Shown: positions 7,793 through 15,759, counted from the stretch's first letter. The stretch: 30,025 nucleotides of DNA from Clostridiales bacterium (GCA_004554105.1 SFNW01000007.1:1-30025), one strand, 5' to 3'. A program made the numbers and translations. Notes: generated by a model from the sequence alone, not told the origin.

Positions 7793-8695
7793 TCATCGAA
7801 TCACGGCGTAGTATTTTTGGAACAGGCGAATCGGGCGATAGGACTGCTTCGAGCGGCGAAGTCCCTCGTTGCCGTCGTCCTCCTCGCGGTTGATGTAGCG
7901 CACATCGGGATAGGCGTTTGCTTCAAGCGTGACCAGCATCGGGTAGACGCCGCGCACGCGGGTCAGCCCCTTCTCAATATGAATCATCAGCGTTTCGCCG
8001 ACCTTTTCCATGACCGTGAAGCCGACGATTTCGCCGCCTGCGGTCAAAAGTCGCGTGTCAAGCGGCAGAGAGGGGAGCAGCGGCAGCAGTCTGCGGCAGG
8101 CGAGGGTTTCCTCGACGGCGGATTCGCTCCCGTCTTCGTCGCCCGCCTCAAATTCCTCGAAAAACGCCGCGAGCGCCTCGGCGCGGTCGGGCGTGAACGG
8201 CTCAAAACGGTAGTCGGGGTGGTCGTGCAGAAAGGCGTTGACGTGGTTTTTCTGCGTGTGATATTTTTTGCCGCGGTAGACGCGCAGTGCGTCGGCGTCG
8301 TAAATGTAGTCGGCGGCGTTCTCCTGCGCCGTCAATTCGATGCGGTCGCCGAATGCGGCACGCAAAGGCTCAAGCTCGTCTTCGTCGAGCGAGCAGAGAA
8401 AGAGCGGTGCGCCGCAGGCGTCGAGCAGCGCGTTTACGGCGGGGACAAGGTCCTCCCGCCGCCCTGCGGGCGCGTAATAGGTCCTGTCGCCGTAGGTTTC
8501 GGCAAGGACGCCGAAGCCGCCGCATTCGGCAAATGCGGTGTCAAGCTGTGCTTGCCACATAAAGACGTTGCCGACGCTGCGGTCGCAGATGACCGGCGAG
8601 GGGGACTGTTCAAAGAGCGCCTGCAGCGTCGGTATGCGTGAAAAATCAATGCGCTTTGTACGCAATTTTGTGCTTAACTGTGCTTCTGTCATCAT
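7793..8695 (-). CDS. DUF2156 protein (phosphatidylglycerol lysyltransferase C-domain-like)
   Basis: The 300-residue soluble protein matches the DUF2156 family, which shares a tandem GNAT-like fold with the C-terminal domain of MprF aminoacyl-phosphatidylglycerol synthases. The characteristic region YRGKKYHTQKNHVNAFL is followed by acidic and beta segments, and IHIEKG and YINREEDDGNEGLRRSK near the C-terminus fit the acyltransferase-like core. It has no membrane segment, unlike full MprF, so its acceptor is unknown. The start ATG at 8695 overlaps the rnhA stop (ATGA); a second ATG follows directly at 8692. Translational coupling to rnhA is likely. Confidence 0.82.
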   Translation of the reverse strand: MMTEAQLSTKLRTKRIDFSRIPTLQALFEQSPSPVICDRSVGNVFMWQAQLDTAFAECGGFGVLAETYGDRTYYAPAGRREDLVPAVNALLDACGAPLFLCSLDEDELEPLRAAFGDRIELTAQENAADYIYDADALRVYRGKKYHTQKNHVNAFLHDHPDYRFEPFTPDRAEALAAFFEEFEAGDEDGSESAVEETLACRRLLPLLPSLPLDTRLLTAGGEIVGFTVMEKVGETLMIHIEKGLTRVRGVYPMLVTLEANAYPDVRYINREEDDGNEGLRRSKQSYRPIRLFQKYYAVIR

Positions 8696-9132
8696 TTTGT
8701 AAACTTTTCTGCCTCCGTAACGGCGAGTCGGTCGCAGCGTTCGTTGTACGGGTGTCCCGCGTGCCCCTTGACCCAGACAAATTTGACCTTGTGCGTGTCG
8801 AGCAGGTCGAGCAGCCGCTCCCAAAGGTCGATATTGAGCGCGGGCTTTCCGTCGGATTTTTTCCAGCCCTTTGCGCGCCAGCCGACCGCCCAGTTTTTGT
8901 TGACGGCGTCGACAAGATATTTCGAGTCGGAGGTCAGCACGACCTCGCACGGCTCTTTCAGCGCCGACAGCGCGGTGATCGCGCCAAGCAATTCCATGCG
9001 GTTGTTGGTCGTCTGCGCTTCGCCGCCCGAAAATTCCTTTTCGGCACTGCCGTAGACGAGGATTGCGCCGTAGCCGCCCGGTCCGGGATTCCCCTTGCAC
9101 GCGCCGTCGGTATAAATGTTGACTTTTTTCAT
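8692..9132 (-). CDS. rnhA: Ribonuclease HI
   Basis: Type I RNase H, which cleaves RNA in RNA-DNA hybrids such as R-loops and Okazaki primers. All active-site residues are present: D9 in IYTDGACKGNPGPGG, E47 in NNRMEL, D69 in TSDSKYL, H124 in VKGHAGH and D134 in NERCDRLA. The 146 residues correspond to the bare bacterial catalytic domain, with no N-terminal hybrid-binding domain. AGGA lies just upstream of ATG 9132. It is the first gene of a two-gene unit with the DUF2156 gene. Confidence 0.97.
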   Translation of the reverse strand: MKKVNIYTDGACKGNPGPGGYGAILVYGSAEKEFSGGEAQTTNNRMELLGAITALSALKEPCEVVLTSDSKYLVDAVNKNWAVGWRAKGWKKSDGKPALNIDLWERLLDLLDTHKVKFVWVKGHAGHPYNERCDRLAVTEAEKFTK

Positions 9133-9183
9133 AAATTCCTTTCGACAGAGCGAAAAAATTCCGCCTTTCGGCAGTCCGCAACC

Positions 9184-9212
9184 ATTCTATCACGACTTTG
9201 CAAAAAAATCAA
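9184..9212 (-). promoter_or_regulatory. Sigma-A promoter of rnhA
   Basis: On the minus strand TTGATT (9207-9212) and TAGAAT (9184-9189) with a 17-bp spacer, about 50 bp before the rnhA start. Together with the next two entries this accounts for the 310-bp gene-free stretch 9133-9442. Confidence 0.8.
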
Positions 9213-9233
9213 CCGAAAGCCGTGAGGGATTCA

Positions 9234-9262
9234 TGGACATTTTTCGACAAACATGATAGAAT
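9234..9262 (+). promoter_or_regulatory. Probable promoter of the GHL10 gene
   Basis: TGGACA (9234-9239), 17 bp, TAGAAT (9257-9262), divergent from the rnhA promoter. It implies a leader of about 170 nt. Confidence 0.65.
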
Positions 9263-9319
9263 GAAAGCAGTCGAAATCCGTCACATTTGCGGCGGATAAT
9301 CTACACGCGCAAACCGTAG

Positions 9320-9434
9320 GGCGGGAGCTTGCTCCCGCCGCTTTCCGGCACCCCGAGCAAAAACACGCATACGGCGACGCCGACCTTGCATAGATTTAAA
9401 CTGTGCGGGGGCGGACAACCCCGCACGGAGGAGG
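9320..9434 (+). promoter_or_regulatory. Two leader hairpins, the second touching the RBS
   Basis: A first palindrome, GGCGGGAGC/GCTCCCGCC, lies at 9320-9339. A second hairpin pairs GTGCGGGG (9403-9410) with CCCCGCAC (9419-9426) around loop GCGGACAA. The ribosome binding site GGAGGAGG (9427-9434) begins at the very next base, so folding could influence initiation. From memory, GC-rich palindromes of the first kind are common intergenic repeats in related genomes; a regulatory role is inference. Confidence 0.5.
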
Positions 9435-9442
9435 CGTAGAAA

Positions 9443-10990
9443 ATGAGTGAAAGAAAACTGCATATCCTGCTTTCGTGTGCCGCCGTGCTGCTTGTACTCT
9501 CGGCGATACTGCCGCTGCTGTTCCTCTTTTCGGGGGAAACGTCTGCCGCCGCGCCTGAGCTGCCCCCCGAGGAAGCCGCGCCGCAGCCGCTTGCCGCTCT
9601 GCGCGATGCCGACGCCGAGATGCGCGGGCTTTGGATTGCCACGGTCAACAACATCAACTTCCCGTCCAAGCGCGGGCTGTCCGCCGCGGCACTCGCGGCG
9701 GAGCTGGACGACATCGTTGCCTTTGCCGTCGAAAACGGCTTCAACGCCATTCTGTTTCAGGTGCGCCCCGCCGCCGACGCGCTCTACAAGTCGGACATCT
9801 TTCCCGCGTCGAAATTCGTCTCGGGCGAGGCGGGCAAAGAGCCGGACGGCGGCTTTGACTGCCTCGGCTATCTCGTCGGCGCGGCGCATGAAAAGGGGAT
9901 TGCCGTCCACGCCTGGGTCAATCCGCTGCGCGTGACGACCGGCAGCAAGACATACCCGCAGACCGACCGCACGGCACTGCCCGCAGGCAGTCCCGCCACA
10001 GAGCAGCCCGAAACCGTTGTCGAATACGCCGACGGCAAGCTCTACTTCAACGCCGGACTGCCCGAGGTGCGCAGTCTCGTCGCCGACGGCGTGCGTGAAA
10101 TCTGCGAAAATTACGAGGTCGACGGCATTATTTTCGACGATTACTTTTACCCGTACCCGGTCGAGGGCGCGACCTTTGACGACGATGCAGCCTATGCCGC
10201 CTACGGCGGGGACTTCGCCGACCGCGGCGACTTCCGCCGCGACAGCGTCAACAAGCTGGTGAAAGCCTGTTATGACGCGGTGAAATCGGTTGATACGGAC
10301 ATTCGATTCGGCGTTTCGCCGTTCGGCATCTGGCGCAACAACGACGGCGAAAACGGCGGCAGTGCGACGCGCGGGCTTTCCGCCTACGATTCGATTTACT
10401 GCGACGCGCTCGCCTGGGTCAAGGGCGGCTATGTCGATTACCTCGCCCCGCAGCTTTACTGGTCGTTCGACACGGCGAGCGCGCGCTTTGACACGCTTGC
10501 CGACTGGTGGGGCAGGGCGCTTGACGGCAGCGGCGTCGACCTCTATATCTGCCACGGCGTCTACCGCTATGCGGACGGCGACATGGAGAGCGGCGAAATG
10601 ACGCGGCAGACCGAGTACGCCCGCAAGCTCTATGCCTACAAGGGCAGTCTCTACTACGGCTATGCCGCACTGCGAGACGACGCGCGCGGCGCGCGGAGCG
10701 AGCTTTGCGCCCTGTTTGAAAAGGCGATTTTCTATCCCGCCTATGCCGACGACGGCAGCTTGCCCGTCGCCACGGGACTGTACGACGGTCTGCACGTCAC
10801 GGACGCCTCGCTCGTCGTGAGCGGCAGCTCCAATCCCGCGTATGCCCTGAGCATCAACGGCATCACGCCCTACCGCAAAAAGGACGGCAGCTTTACCCTG
10901 ACGCTTTCGCTGCGCACGGGCGACAATCTCATCACCCTGCAGAACGGGCGGGGAAAGCGCGAATTTATCGTCGTGCGCGACGCGTCGTAA
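9443..10990 (+). CDS. GHL10-type family glycoside hydrolase-like protein (YngK-like)
   Basis: A hydrophobic N-terminal segment (about 8-36, no lipobox) exports or anchors the protein, followed by a Pro/Ala-rich linker. Residues about 54-400 match the GHL10/DUF187 TIM-barrel family, with MRGLWIATVNNINFPSK, FNAILFQVRPAADALY, AVHAWVNPLR, VDGIIFDDYFYP and DYLAPQLYWSF. The Asp pair in IIFDDYFYP and acidic residues at strand ends are the likely catalytic region. Family members are thought to act on surface or wall-associated glycans, but substrates are mostly unproven. The last 65 residues form a small Ig-like beta domain. Its 515 residues are typical of the family. Confidence 0.88.
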   Translation: MSERKLHILLSCAAVLLVLSAILPLLFLFSGETSAAAPELPPEEAAPQPLAALRDADAEMRGLWIATVNNINFPSKRGLSAAALAAELDDIVAFAVENGFNAILFQVRPAADALYKSDIFPASKFVSGEAGKEPDGGFDCLGYLVGAAHEKGIAVHAWVNPLRVTTGSKTYPQTDRTALPAGSPATEQPETVVEYADGKLYFNAGLPEVRSLVADGVREICENYEVDGIIFDDYFYPYPVEGATFDDDAAYAAYGGDFADRGDFRRDSVNKLVKACYDAVKSVDTDIRFGVSPFGIWRNNDGENGGSATRGLSAYDSIYCDALAWVKGGYVDYLAPQLYWSFDTASARFDTLADWWGRALDGSGVDLYICHGVYRYADGDMESGEMTRQTEYARKLYAYKGSLYYGYAALRDDARGARSELCALFEKAIFYPAYADDGSLPVATGLYDGLHVTDASLVVSGSSNPAYALSINGITPYRKKDGSFTLTLSLRTGDNLITLQNGRGKREFIVVRDAS

Positions 10991-11013
10991 GGCAAAGTTT
11001 TCCGCCTGCGGGA

Positions 11014-11042
11014 TTGACATTTTTGCCTGCTTGCGGTATGAT
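11014..11042 (+). promoter_or_regulatory. Sigma-A promoter of the SLH/Cys-repeat gene
   Basis: TTGACA (11014-11019), 17 bp, TATGAT (11037-11042), between the GHL10 stop and the next gene. No terminator separates the two genes, so read-through is also possible. Confidence 0.85.
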
Positions 11043-11117
11043 ATTTTTGGGGCGGTTTTGCCCTTTGAAAGCAGAAATAAAAATCAAGGAAGATAGAACA
11101 CCGAAAAGGAGACCGAA

Positions 11118-12890
11118 ATGAAAAAACAGCTTGTTTTACTCGCTTTGTGCCTCTGCGCACTGCTTTCGCTTGCGCTCTGCGCGGCGGCTGCGGACTGCAA
11201 CCACAACTATGTCGAGCAGCCAGGGCGCACGCCCGCAAGCTGCACCGAAAAGGGCAGCGTGACCGAGCGCTGCACGCGCTGCGGTGCGGAAAGAACCACG
11301 GAAATCCCGATGCTCGACCACGACTGGGTTGAGGACAGCCGTACCGCACCGACCTGCACCGAGTCGGGCGCGATCAACTATGTCTGCTCGATGTGCGGCA
11401 CGACCAAGCAGGAGACGCTGGCACCGACCGGACATGAGTGGAAGGAGTCGGCGAAGACTGCGGCAACCTGTACCGAGGCGGGCAGCCTTACCTACCGCTG
11501 CACGCGCTGCGGCGAGGAAAAGACCGAGGAAATCCGAGCACTCGGACACGACTTTTCGGTTTTCAAAAGCACCTCGGCGACCTGCACGGCAAAGGGCGAA
11601 AGCACCTATCAATGCTCGCGCTGTAAGGAGCTGACGCTGAAGAGCGTTGGCGCACTCGGACACGATTATGAGACGACCGGCGGGCCGACCTGCACCGAGA
11701 GCGGCAAGTATACCTATACCTGCAAACGCTGCAAATACACCTATGACAGCAGAACGCAGGCGGCACTCGGTCATCAGATACCCGACCGCGATTCTGCGGA
11801 ATGGAAGGTCTACAAGCGTGCGACCTGCGAAGAGGAAGGCAGCAAACGGGCAAAATGCAAGCGCTGCAAGGAATATGTCTATATCGACCTTCCGAAGACC
11901 GATCATAACTACGGCGACCTTGTGCTGACGAAAGTGCCGACTTCGACGGCGGCGGGCAAGGCGGAGTGCGTCTGTGAGAATTGCGGCACAGCCAAAACGA
12001 CCACAATCGCGCGCGGCACCAAGGACCTCACCGACTACAGCGTGCCGCCCGTCACCGCGTCGGTCGGGGACGGACTGGTTGCAAGCGGCACCAAGGTTGA
12101 ATTCACCTGCCCGCTTGCCGAGGCGACGATCTATTACGCACTCGGCGGCAAGAGCCCGACGAGCAATGCGGCGCGTATCGAATACGACCCCGATGAGCCG
12201 CTTGAGATCAAAGAGACAACCATCGTCAAGGTTTATGCGGATTACGGTCTTGCGCAGCCCTCCGAGGTTTTGGGACTGCTTTACTTAGTCAATAACGGCT
12301 CGACCTATGTCTACCTGAACGAGGACGCTTCAAACGGCGGCTATATGGAACTGGAGACCGGCAAAAAGTTCCGCCCCGACGATAAGGCGACCCGCTATGA
12401 GGTCATCGAGGCACTCGACGCACTGTTCAATTCCTTTGCCGACGACAGCGACAAGGTGTTCTCCGATGTGGACAGCACGCATAAAAAGGCGGTCGCCAAA
12501 TTTACGGGCGCAAAGCTGCTCGACGGCTACGAGGACGGCACCTTCCGCGGCAAGAATCACATTAAGCGCGCCGAACTTGCCAAGGTGCTTGCGCTTGCGC
12601 TCGGGCTTGACACCGAAACCGTAAAGGTCAGTGCCGCAAAGGCGTTCAAGGACGTGGCGAAGGGGCACTGGGCGTACAAATACATCTACGCGCTGACGAA
12701 TGCGGGCTATCTCAAGGGCGACGACGAGGGCAATTTCCGCCCCGAGGACAACATCAGCCGTGCCGAGCTTGCGACCGTGATGAACCGCATTGCCGGCATC
12801 AAGGAGAATGACGGCGTGCAGATTGCGGACGTAAACCAAAATCACTGGGCATACGGTTATATCTGCGCCGCGGTGTACAAATCGAGATAA
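11118..12890 (+). CDS. SLH-anchored surface protein with seven Cys/His repeats
   Basis: A signal peptide (about 1-24) precedes seven tandem repeats of about 35-50 residues (about 30-300), each of the form TCTExGxxTYxCxRCGxxKTxxI followed by a GHD-type motif. Each unit offers three Cys and a His, a possible metal site (inference); the seventh lacks the first Cys. A chitobiase C-terminal-like beta domain follows (about 320-395, ATIYYALGGKSPTSNAA). The C-terminus holds S-layer homology repeats (about 412-590: KFRPDDKATRYEVIEAL, GNFRPEDNISRAELATVM), which bind secondary wall polymers and fix the protein on the cell surface. The third SLH copy is short. AAAGGAGA precedes ATG 11118. The repeats resemble the Cys segments of the 3089-7672 product. 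Confidence 0.88.
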   Translation: MKKQLVLLALCLCALLSLALCAAAADCNHNYVEQPGRTPASCTEKGSVTERCTRCGAERTTEIPMLDHDWVEDSRTAPTCTESGAINYVCSMCGTTKQETLAPTGHEWKESAKTAATCTEAGSLTYRCTRCGEEKTEEIRALGHDFSVFKSTSATCTAKGESTYQCSRCKELTLKSVGALGHDYETTGGPTCTESGKYTYTCKRCKYTYDSRTQAALGHQIPDRDSAEWKVYKRATCEEEGSKRAKCKRCKEYVYIDLPKTDHNYGDLVLTKVPTSTAAGKAECVCENCGTAKTTTIARGTKDLTDYSVPPVTASVGDGLVASGTKVEFTCPLAEATIYYALGGKSPTSNAARIEYDPDEPLEIKETTIVKVYADYGLAQPSEVLGLLYLVNNGSTYVYLNEDASNGGYMELETGKKFRPDDKATRYEVIEALDALFNSFADDSDKVFSDVDSTHKKAVAKFTGAKLLDGYEDGTFRGKNHIKRAELAKVLALALGLDTETVKVSAAKAFKDVAKGHWAYKYIYALTNAGYLKGDDEGNFRPEDNISRAELATVMNRIAGIKENDGVQIADVNQNHWAYGYICAAVYKSR

Positions 12891-12931
12891 ACGAGCGATG
12901 AACGAAGCGATGTAAATGCATCAAATCAAAT

Positions 12932-12957
12932 AAAAAGGCGGCATTTGCCGCCTTTTT
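12932..12957. terminator. Bidirectional terminator between convergent genes
   Basis: AAAAAGGCGGC (12932-12942) and GCCGCCTTTTT (12947-12957) with an ATTT loop. It serves the SLH gene on the plus strand and the TIGR04086 gene on the minus strand. Confidence 0.9.
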
Positions 12958-12970
12958 ATTTGATGCCGGT

Positions 12971-13369
12971 TTAATGTCTTTTCCGCTTCGGCTCTTTTGC
13001 GCCGAGGATTGCGCCGCCGCAGCAGAGAAATGCGCCGATGCTGCAGAGCACGGCAATCTTTGCAAAGCTGCCCTCTCCGCCGAACGCAAACGAGCCTGCC
13101 ACCGCGAGAAGCAGCAAGAACGCGCCCGCGAGAATGCCGCGCAGAAACCGCTCGCCGTCGCAGAGCCGCGCACCGACAAAGCCGCAGAAGAGCATCGAAA
13201 GTCCGAAGGCGATTTCGCCGTAGAGCGAAAGATGCGCGGTCGGGTCCTCGGCGGCGGACGCCGCAAATGCGAAGAGCAGGCAGAGAAGCAGGGCAAACAG
13301 ACAGCCGAATGCGGCGGTCAGCGCGGCGGCTGCCGTAAGCGGGAGCTTGTTTAGCATACGCTTGGACAT
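12971..13369 (-). CDS. TIGR04086 family membrane protein (YrzE-like)
   Basis: A 132-residue protein with four predicted membrane segments (about 12-37, 48-66, 74-93, 103-123) and a basic C-terminus (EPKRKRH). Size, topology and position directly downstream of yajC fit the TIGR04086 family of Firmicutes, whose function is unknown. In many Clostridia this family lies near the SCIFF six-cysteine peptide and its radical-SAM maturase (from memory); neither is in this window. GGAGG lies about 8 nt before ATG 13369. Confidence 0.8.
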   Translation of the reverse strand: MSKRMLNKLPLTAAAALTAAFGCLFALLLCLLFAFAASAAEDPTAHLSLYGEIAFGLSMLFCGFVGARLCDGERFLRGILAGAFLLLLAVAGSFAFGGEGSFAKIAVLCSIGAFLCCGGAILGAKEPKRKRH

Positions 13370-13430
13370 GGGAAAACCTCCGTTTTTTTGTTTCAGTATA
13401 TGAAAACGGCGCGTCTCGCATGACAGGCGA

Positions 13431-13458
13431 AAATAAAAAGCGGTGCAGAAGCACCGCT
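13431..13458 (-). terminator. Terminator or attenuator after yajC
   Basis: On the minus strand AGCGGTGC/GCACCGCT (13439-13446 with 13451-13458, 4-nt loop) is followed by CTTTTTATTT. It separates yajC from the TIGR04086 gene, whose own promoter I could not place convincingly (a TATACT-like box lies at 13394-13399), so partial read-through is possible. Confidence 0.8.
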
Positions 13459-13472
13459 CTTTGCGATTTTGT

Positions 13473-13847
13473 TTATTTGCCGTCGCCCGCGTTTTCGGCA
13501 GCCTGCTTTTTGCTTGCCGCGCTGACGTCGACGCTGCGGATCGCAGTCTTGAGGAAACGAATCTTCGTGCCTGCCTTGCTGGTTTCAATCGTGACGGTCT
13601 CGTCCTTGATGGAAACGATCTCGCCGATGATGCCGCCGATGGTGGTGACCTCATCGCCGACTGCGAGCGAGTCGCGCATCTCCTGCGCTTCTTTTTCCTG
13701 CTTCTTCTGCGGGCGAATCATCAAAAAGTAGAAAACCGCGATCATCGCGACCAGCATCAGCGGGAAAGAAAGCTGTGCCATGAGTCCGCCCTCCTGTGCT
13801 ACGGTGTCGGTTGCGCCGGCAGCGGCGTCCAAAAAGAAATTAAGCAT
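13473..13847 (-). CDS. yajC: Preprotein translocase subunit YajC
   Basis: YajC is the small accessory subunit of the SecDF complex that assists the SecYEG translocon. The 124 residues contain a periplasm-side N-terminus, one membrane helix (about 25-45) ending in the family signature FLMIRPQKKQEKE, and the cytoplasmic beta domain SLAVGDEVTTIGGIIGEI. The ATG at 13847 has GGAGG about 6 nt upstream, and this start gives the usual family length. secD and secF are not in the window. Confidence 0.95.
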   Translation of the reverse strand: MLNFFLDAAAGATDTVAQEGGLMAQLSFPLMLVAMIAVFYFLMIRPQKKQEKEAQEMRDSLAVGDEVTTIGGIIGEIVSIKDETVTIETSKAGTKIRFLKTAIRSVDVSAASKKQAAENAGDGK

Positions 13848-13880
13848 TTTAGCCTCCGTGTTTTTTAAAATTACTATATT

Positions 13881-13909
13881 ATTATACATGAGTACGCATA
13901 CATTTGCAA
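13881..13909 (-). promoter_or_regulatory. Sigma-A promoter of yajC
   Basis: On the minus strand TTGCAA (13904-13909) and TATAAT (13881-13886) with a 17-bp spacer, 33 bp before the start codon. The 317-bp gene-free stretch 13848-14164 holds this promoter, the divergent uracil permease promoter and its attenuator. Confidence 0.85.
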
Positions 13910-13976
13910 TGATTTTTTGAAAAAATGCGGTGAAAGGCGGAAAAGACGGAAAAATTAAAAAAAAACGCAAACAGTC

Positions 13977-14005
13977 TTTACAAAGCCGCGGCGTTATGGT
14001 ATACT
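13977..14005 (+). promoter_or_regulatory. Extended -10 promoter of the uracil permease gene
   Basis: TTTACA (13977-13982), 17 bp, TATACT (14000-14005) with TGG directly before the -10 box (extended -10). Confidence 0.88.
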
Positions 14006-14015
14006 GCTTTCGGTT

Positions 14016-14113
14016 AAAATCTTTAACGACGGTACAGAGATGCCGGCAAGATTTTATCGGACTCCGTTTGACGCGGATTCTTTTGTCTTGCCTGCGGCGG
14101 CAAGGCTTTTTTT
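14016..14113 (+). promoter_or_regulatory. PyrR-type transcription attenuator
   Basis: All parts of a PyrR attenuator are visible. The PyrR-binding hairpin has lower stem AAAATCTT (14016-14023) with AAGATTTT (14048-14055), an internal loop, upper stem CGGTA (14030-14034) with TGCCG (14041-14045), and the hallmark hexaloop CAGAGA (14035-14040). An antiterminator can form from GGCAAGA (14045-14051) and TCTTGCC (14086-14092). The terminator pairs GTCTTGCC (14085-14092) with GGCAAGGC (14099-14106) before seven T (14107-14113). High UMP/UTP should favour PyrR binding, hence termination; low pyrimidine should favour read-through. Confidence 0.92.
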
Positions 14114-14164
14114 ATGTCTGCCGCGCAGCACTGTGCCTCCGAGAAGAAATTTAAGGAGGAAATT

Positions 14165-15616
14165 ATGACGAAAAAAACAAGCGCAATCCCCGAAAGCGGC
14201 ATTTACGACGCCCGCAAGCTCGGCGTGCCGAAAATGCTTGTCCTCGGACTTCAGCATCTGTTCGCCATGTTCGGCGCGACGGTGCTCGTCCCGCTGCTCA
14301 CCGGACTGGACGTCGCCGCGACGCTGCTGTTTGCCGGTGTCGGCACGCTGCTCTTTCACCTGATTACGGGCGGCAAGATTCCCGCGTTCCTCGGCTCGTC
14401 CTTCGCGTTTCTCGGCGGTTATGCCGCTATTACGGGGCTTGCCGGCACGGCGGGCTATGAGACGATGACGACTTCCGAGCTGCTCCCCTACGCCTGCCTC
14501 GGCGTTGCCTGCGCGGGGCTTGTCTACCTTGTCCTCGCCGCGCTGATTCGTGCGGTCGGCGCAGGCAAGGTCATGCGCTTCTTCCCGCCGGTCGTCACCG
14601 GACCGATTATCATTGCCATCGGGCTCGGACTTGCCGGCTCTGCCGTCGGCAACTGCGGCGCAAACTGGCCGCTCGCCCTCCTTGCGCTGGCAATCATCGT
14701 TGTCTTCAACATCTGGGGCAGGGGCATGGCGAAGATCATTCCGATTCTGCTCGGCGTGCTCGGTTCCTGTGCGGCAGCCGTCCTTCTGGCACTGGTATGC
14801 GGGCAGACCGTCACGGTCGGCGACACCGAATACATCGCCGCCTTCGGCAAAGAGAGTATGCTGCTCTTTGACACCGCCGCCTTGCAGGCACTGAAGGACG
14901 CCGCATGGTTCGGTCTCCCTGTTGCATGGAAGCACACGGTCTTCGGCGGCGTCGATTTTGCGAACACCTCGCTTGTCATCAGCTCGATTGTCGCCATCAT
15001 GCCGATTTCGCTTGCGGCCATGATGGAGCATATCGGCGACATCTCGGCGATTTCCTCCACGGTCGGCAGGAATTTCATCAAAGCCCCCGGACTGCACAGA
15101 ACGCTGACCGGCGACGGCGCTGCAACCGCGCTCGCGTCGCTCTTCGGCGCACCCGCCAACACGACCTACGGCGAGAATACAGGCGTCCTTGCGCTCTCCA
15201 AGGTCTATGACCCCCGCGTTATCCGCATTGCGGCGGTTTTCGCGGCGGTGCTTTCCTTCAGCCCCAAGTTTGCGGCGCTGATTCACCTGATTCCCACCGC
15301 AATCATCGGCGGCATCTCCTTTGTCCTCTACGGCATGATTTCGGCAATCGGCGTGCGCAACGTCGTTGAAAATCAGGTCGACTTCACCAAGAGCCGCAAC
15401 CTGATTGTCGCGGCAATTATCTTGGTCTGCGCGCTCGGTCTCGGCACGGTCAGCTTTACGATAGGCGGCGTGGGCATTTCGCTCTCCGCGCTGGCGGTCG
15501 CCTCGATTGCGGGCATTCTGCTCAATGCGATTTTGCCCGGCAAGGACTACAACTTCGATTCGGAGGAGAAGGGCGCACAGGCGGTCGATTTCCAAATCAA
15601 TTCCTCCGAGAAATAA
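14165..15616 (+). CDS. uraA: Uracil permease (NCS2 family)
   Basis: A membrane uracil:proton symporter of the nucleobase-ascorbate (NCS2) family, also called PyrP in Firmicutes. The 483 residues are strongly hydrophobic, with the roughly 14 membrane segments usual for the family. Family signatures are LGLQHLFAMFGATVLVP near the N-terminus, the carrier signature with MMEHIGDI around the substrate-binding Glu, and the half-helix region GAPANTTYGENTGVLALSKV. AAGGAGGAAATT precedes ATG 14165; the in-frame ATG at 14114 lies just past the terminator T-run and lacks an RBS. The upstream PyrR attenuator supports uracil as substrate. A single-gene unit ending in its own terminator. Confidence 0.95.
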   Translation: MTKKTSAIPESGIYDARKLGVPKMLVLGLQHLFAMFGATVLVPLLTGLDVAATLLFAGVGTLLFHLITGGKIPAFLGSSFAFLGGYAAITGLAGTAGYETMTTSELLPYACLGVACAGLVYLVLAALIRAVGAGKVMRFFPPVVTGPIIIAIGLGLAGSAVGNCGANWPLALLALAIIVVFNIWGRGMAKIIPILLGVLGSCAAAVLLALVCGQTVTVGDTEYIAAFGKESMLLFDTAALQALKDAAWFGLPVAWKHTVFGGVDFANTSLVISSIVAIMPISLAAMMEHIGDISAISSTVGRNFIKAPGLHRTLTGDGAATALASLFGAPANTTYGENTGVLALSKVYDPRVIRIAAVFAAVLSFSPKFAALIHLIPTAIIGGISFVLYGMISAIGVRNVVENQVDFTKSRNLIVAAIILVCALGLGTVSFTIGGVGISLSALAVASIAGILLNAILPGKDYNFDSEEKGAQAVDFQINSSEK

Positions 15617-15633
15617 TCCGTGAAATAAATCCG

Positions 15634-15660
15634 AAAAAAGGCGGCATAGCCGCCTTTTTT
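15634..15660 (+). terminator. Terminator of the uracil permease gene
   Basis: AAAAAAGGCGGC (15634-15645) and GCCGCCTTTTTT (15649-15660) around an ATA loop, 17 nt after the stop. Confidence 0.92.
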
Positions 15661-15670
15661 GCGTTTGGTG

Positions 15671-15699
15671 TTGCCAAATGTGCTTAGATATGGTATACT
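15671..15699 (+). promoter_or_regulatory. Extended -10 promoter of the S11 carboxypeptidase gene
   Basis: TTGCCA (15671-15676), 17 bp, TATACT (15694-15699) preceded by TGG. Confidence 0.85.
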
Positions 15700-15759
15700 G
15701 ATACTGTTTGAGACTGTGCTTCGCTCCGCTTCGGCGGAAGTTTATACCGAGGTTTTTTT

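Noticed and set aside
9263..9442. A riboswitch in the GHL10 leader
   Set aside because: The two palindromes do not match any riboswitch core I know, and no terminator or antiterminator pair can be drawn.
14114..14164. Longer N-terminus for the uracil permease from the ATG at 14114
   Set aside because: That ATG follows the terminator T-run without an RBS, whereas ATG 14165 has AAGGAGG at the right distance and gives the family N-terminus.
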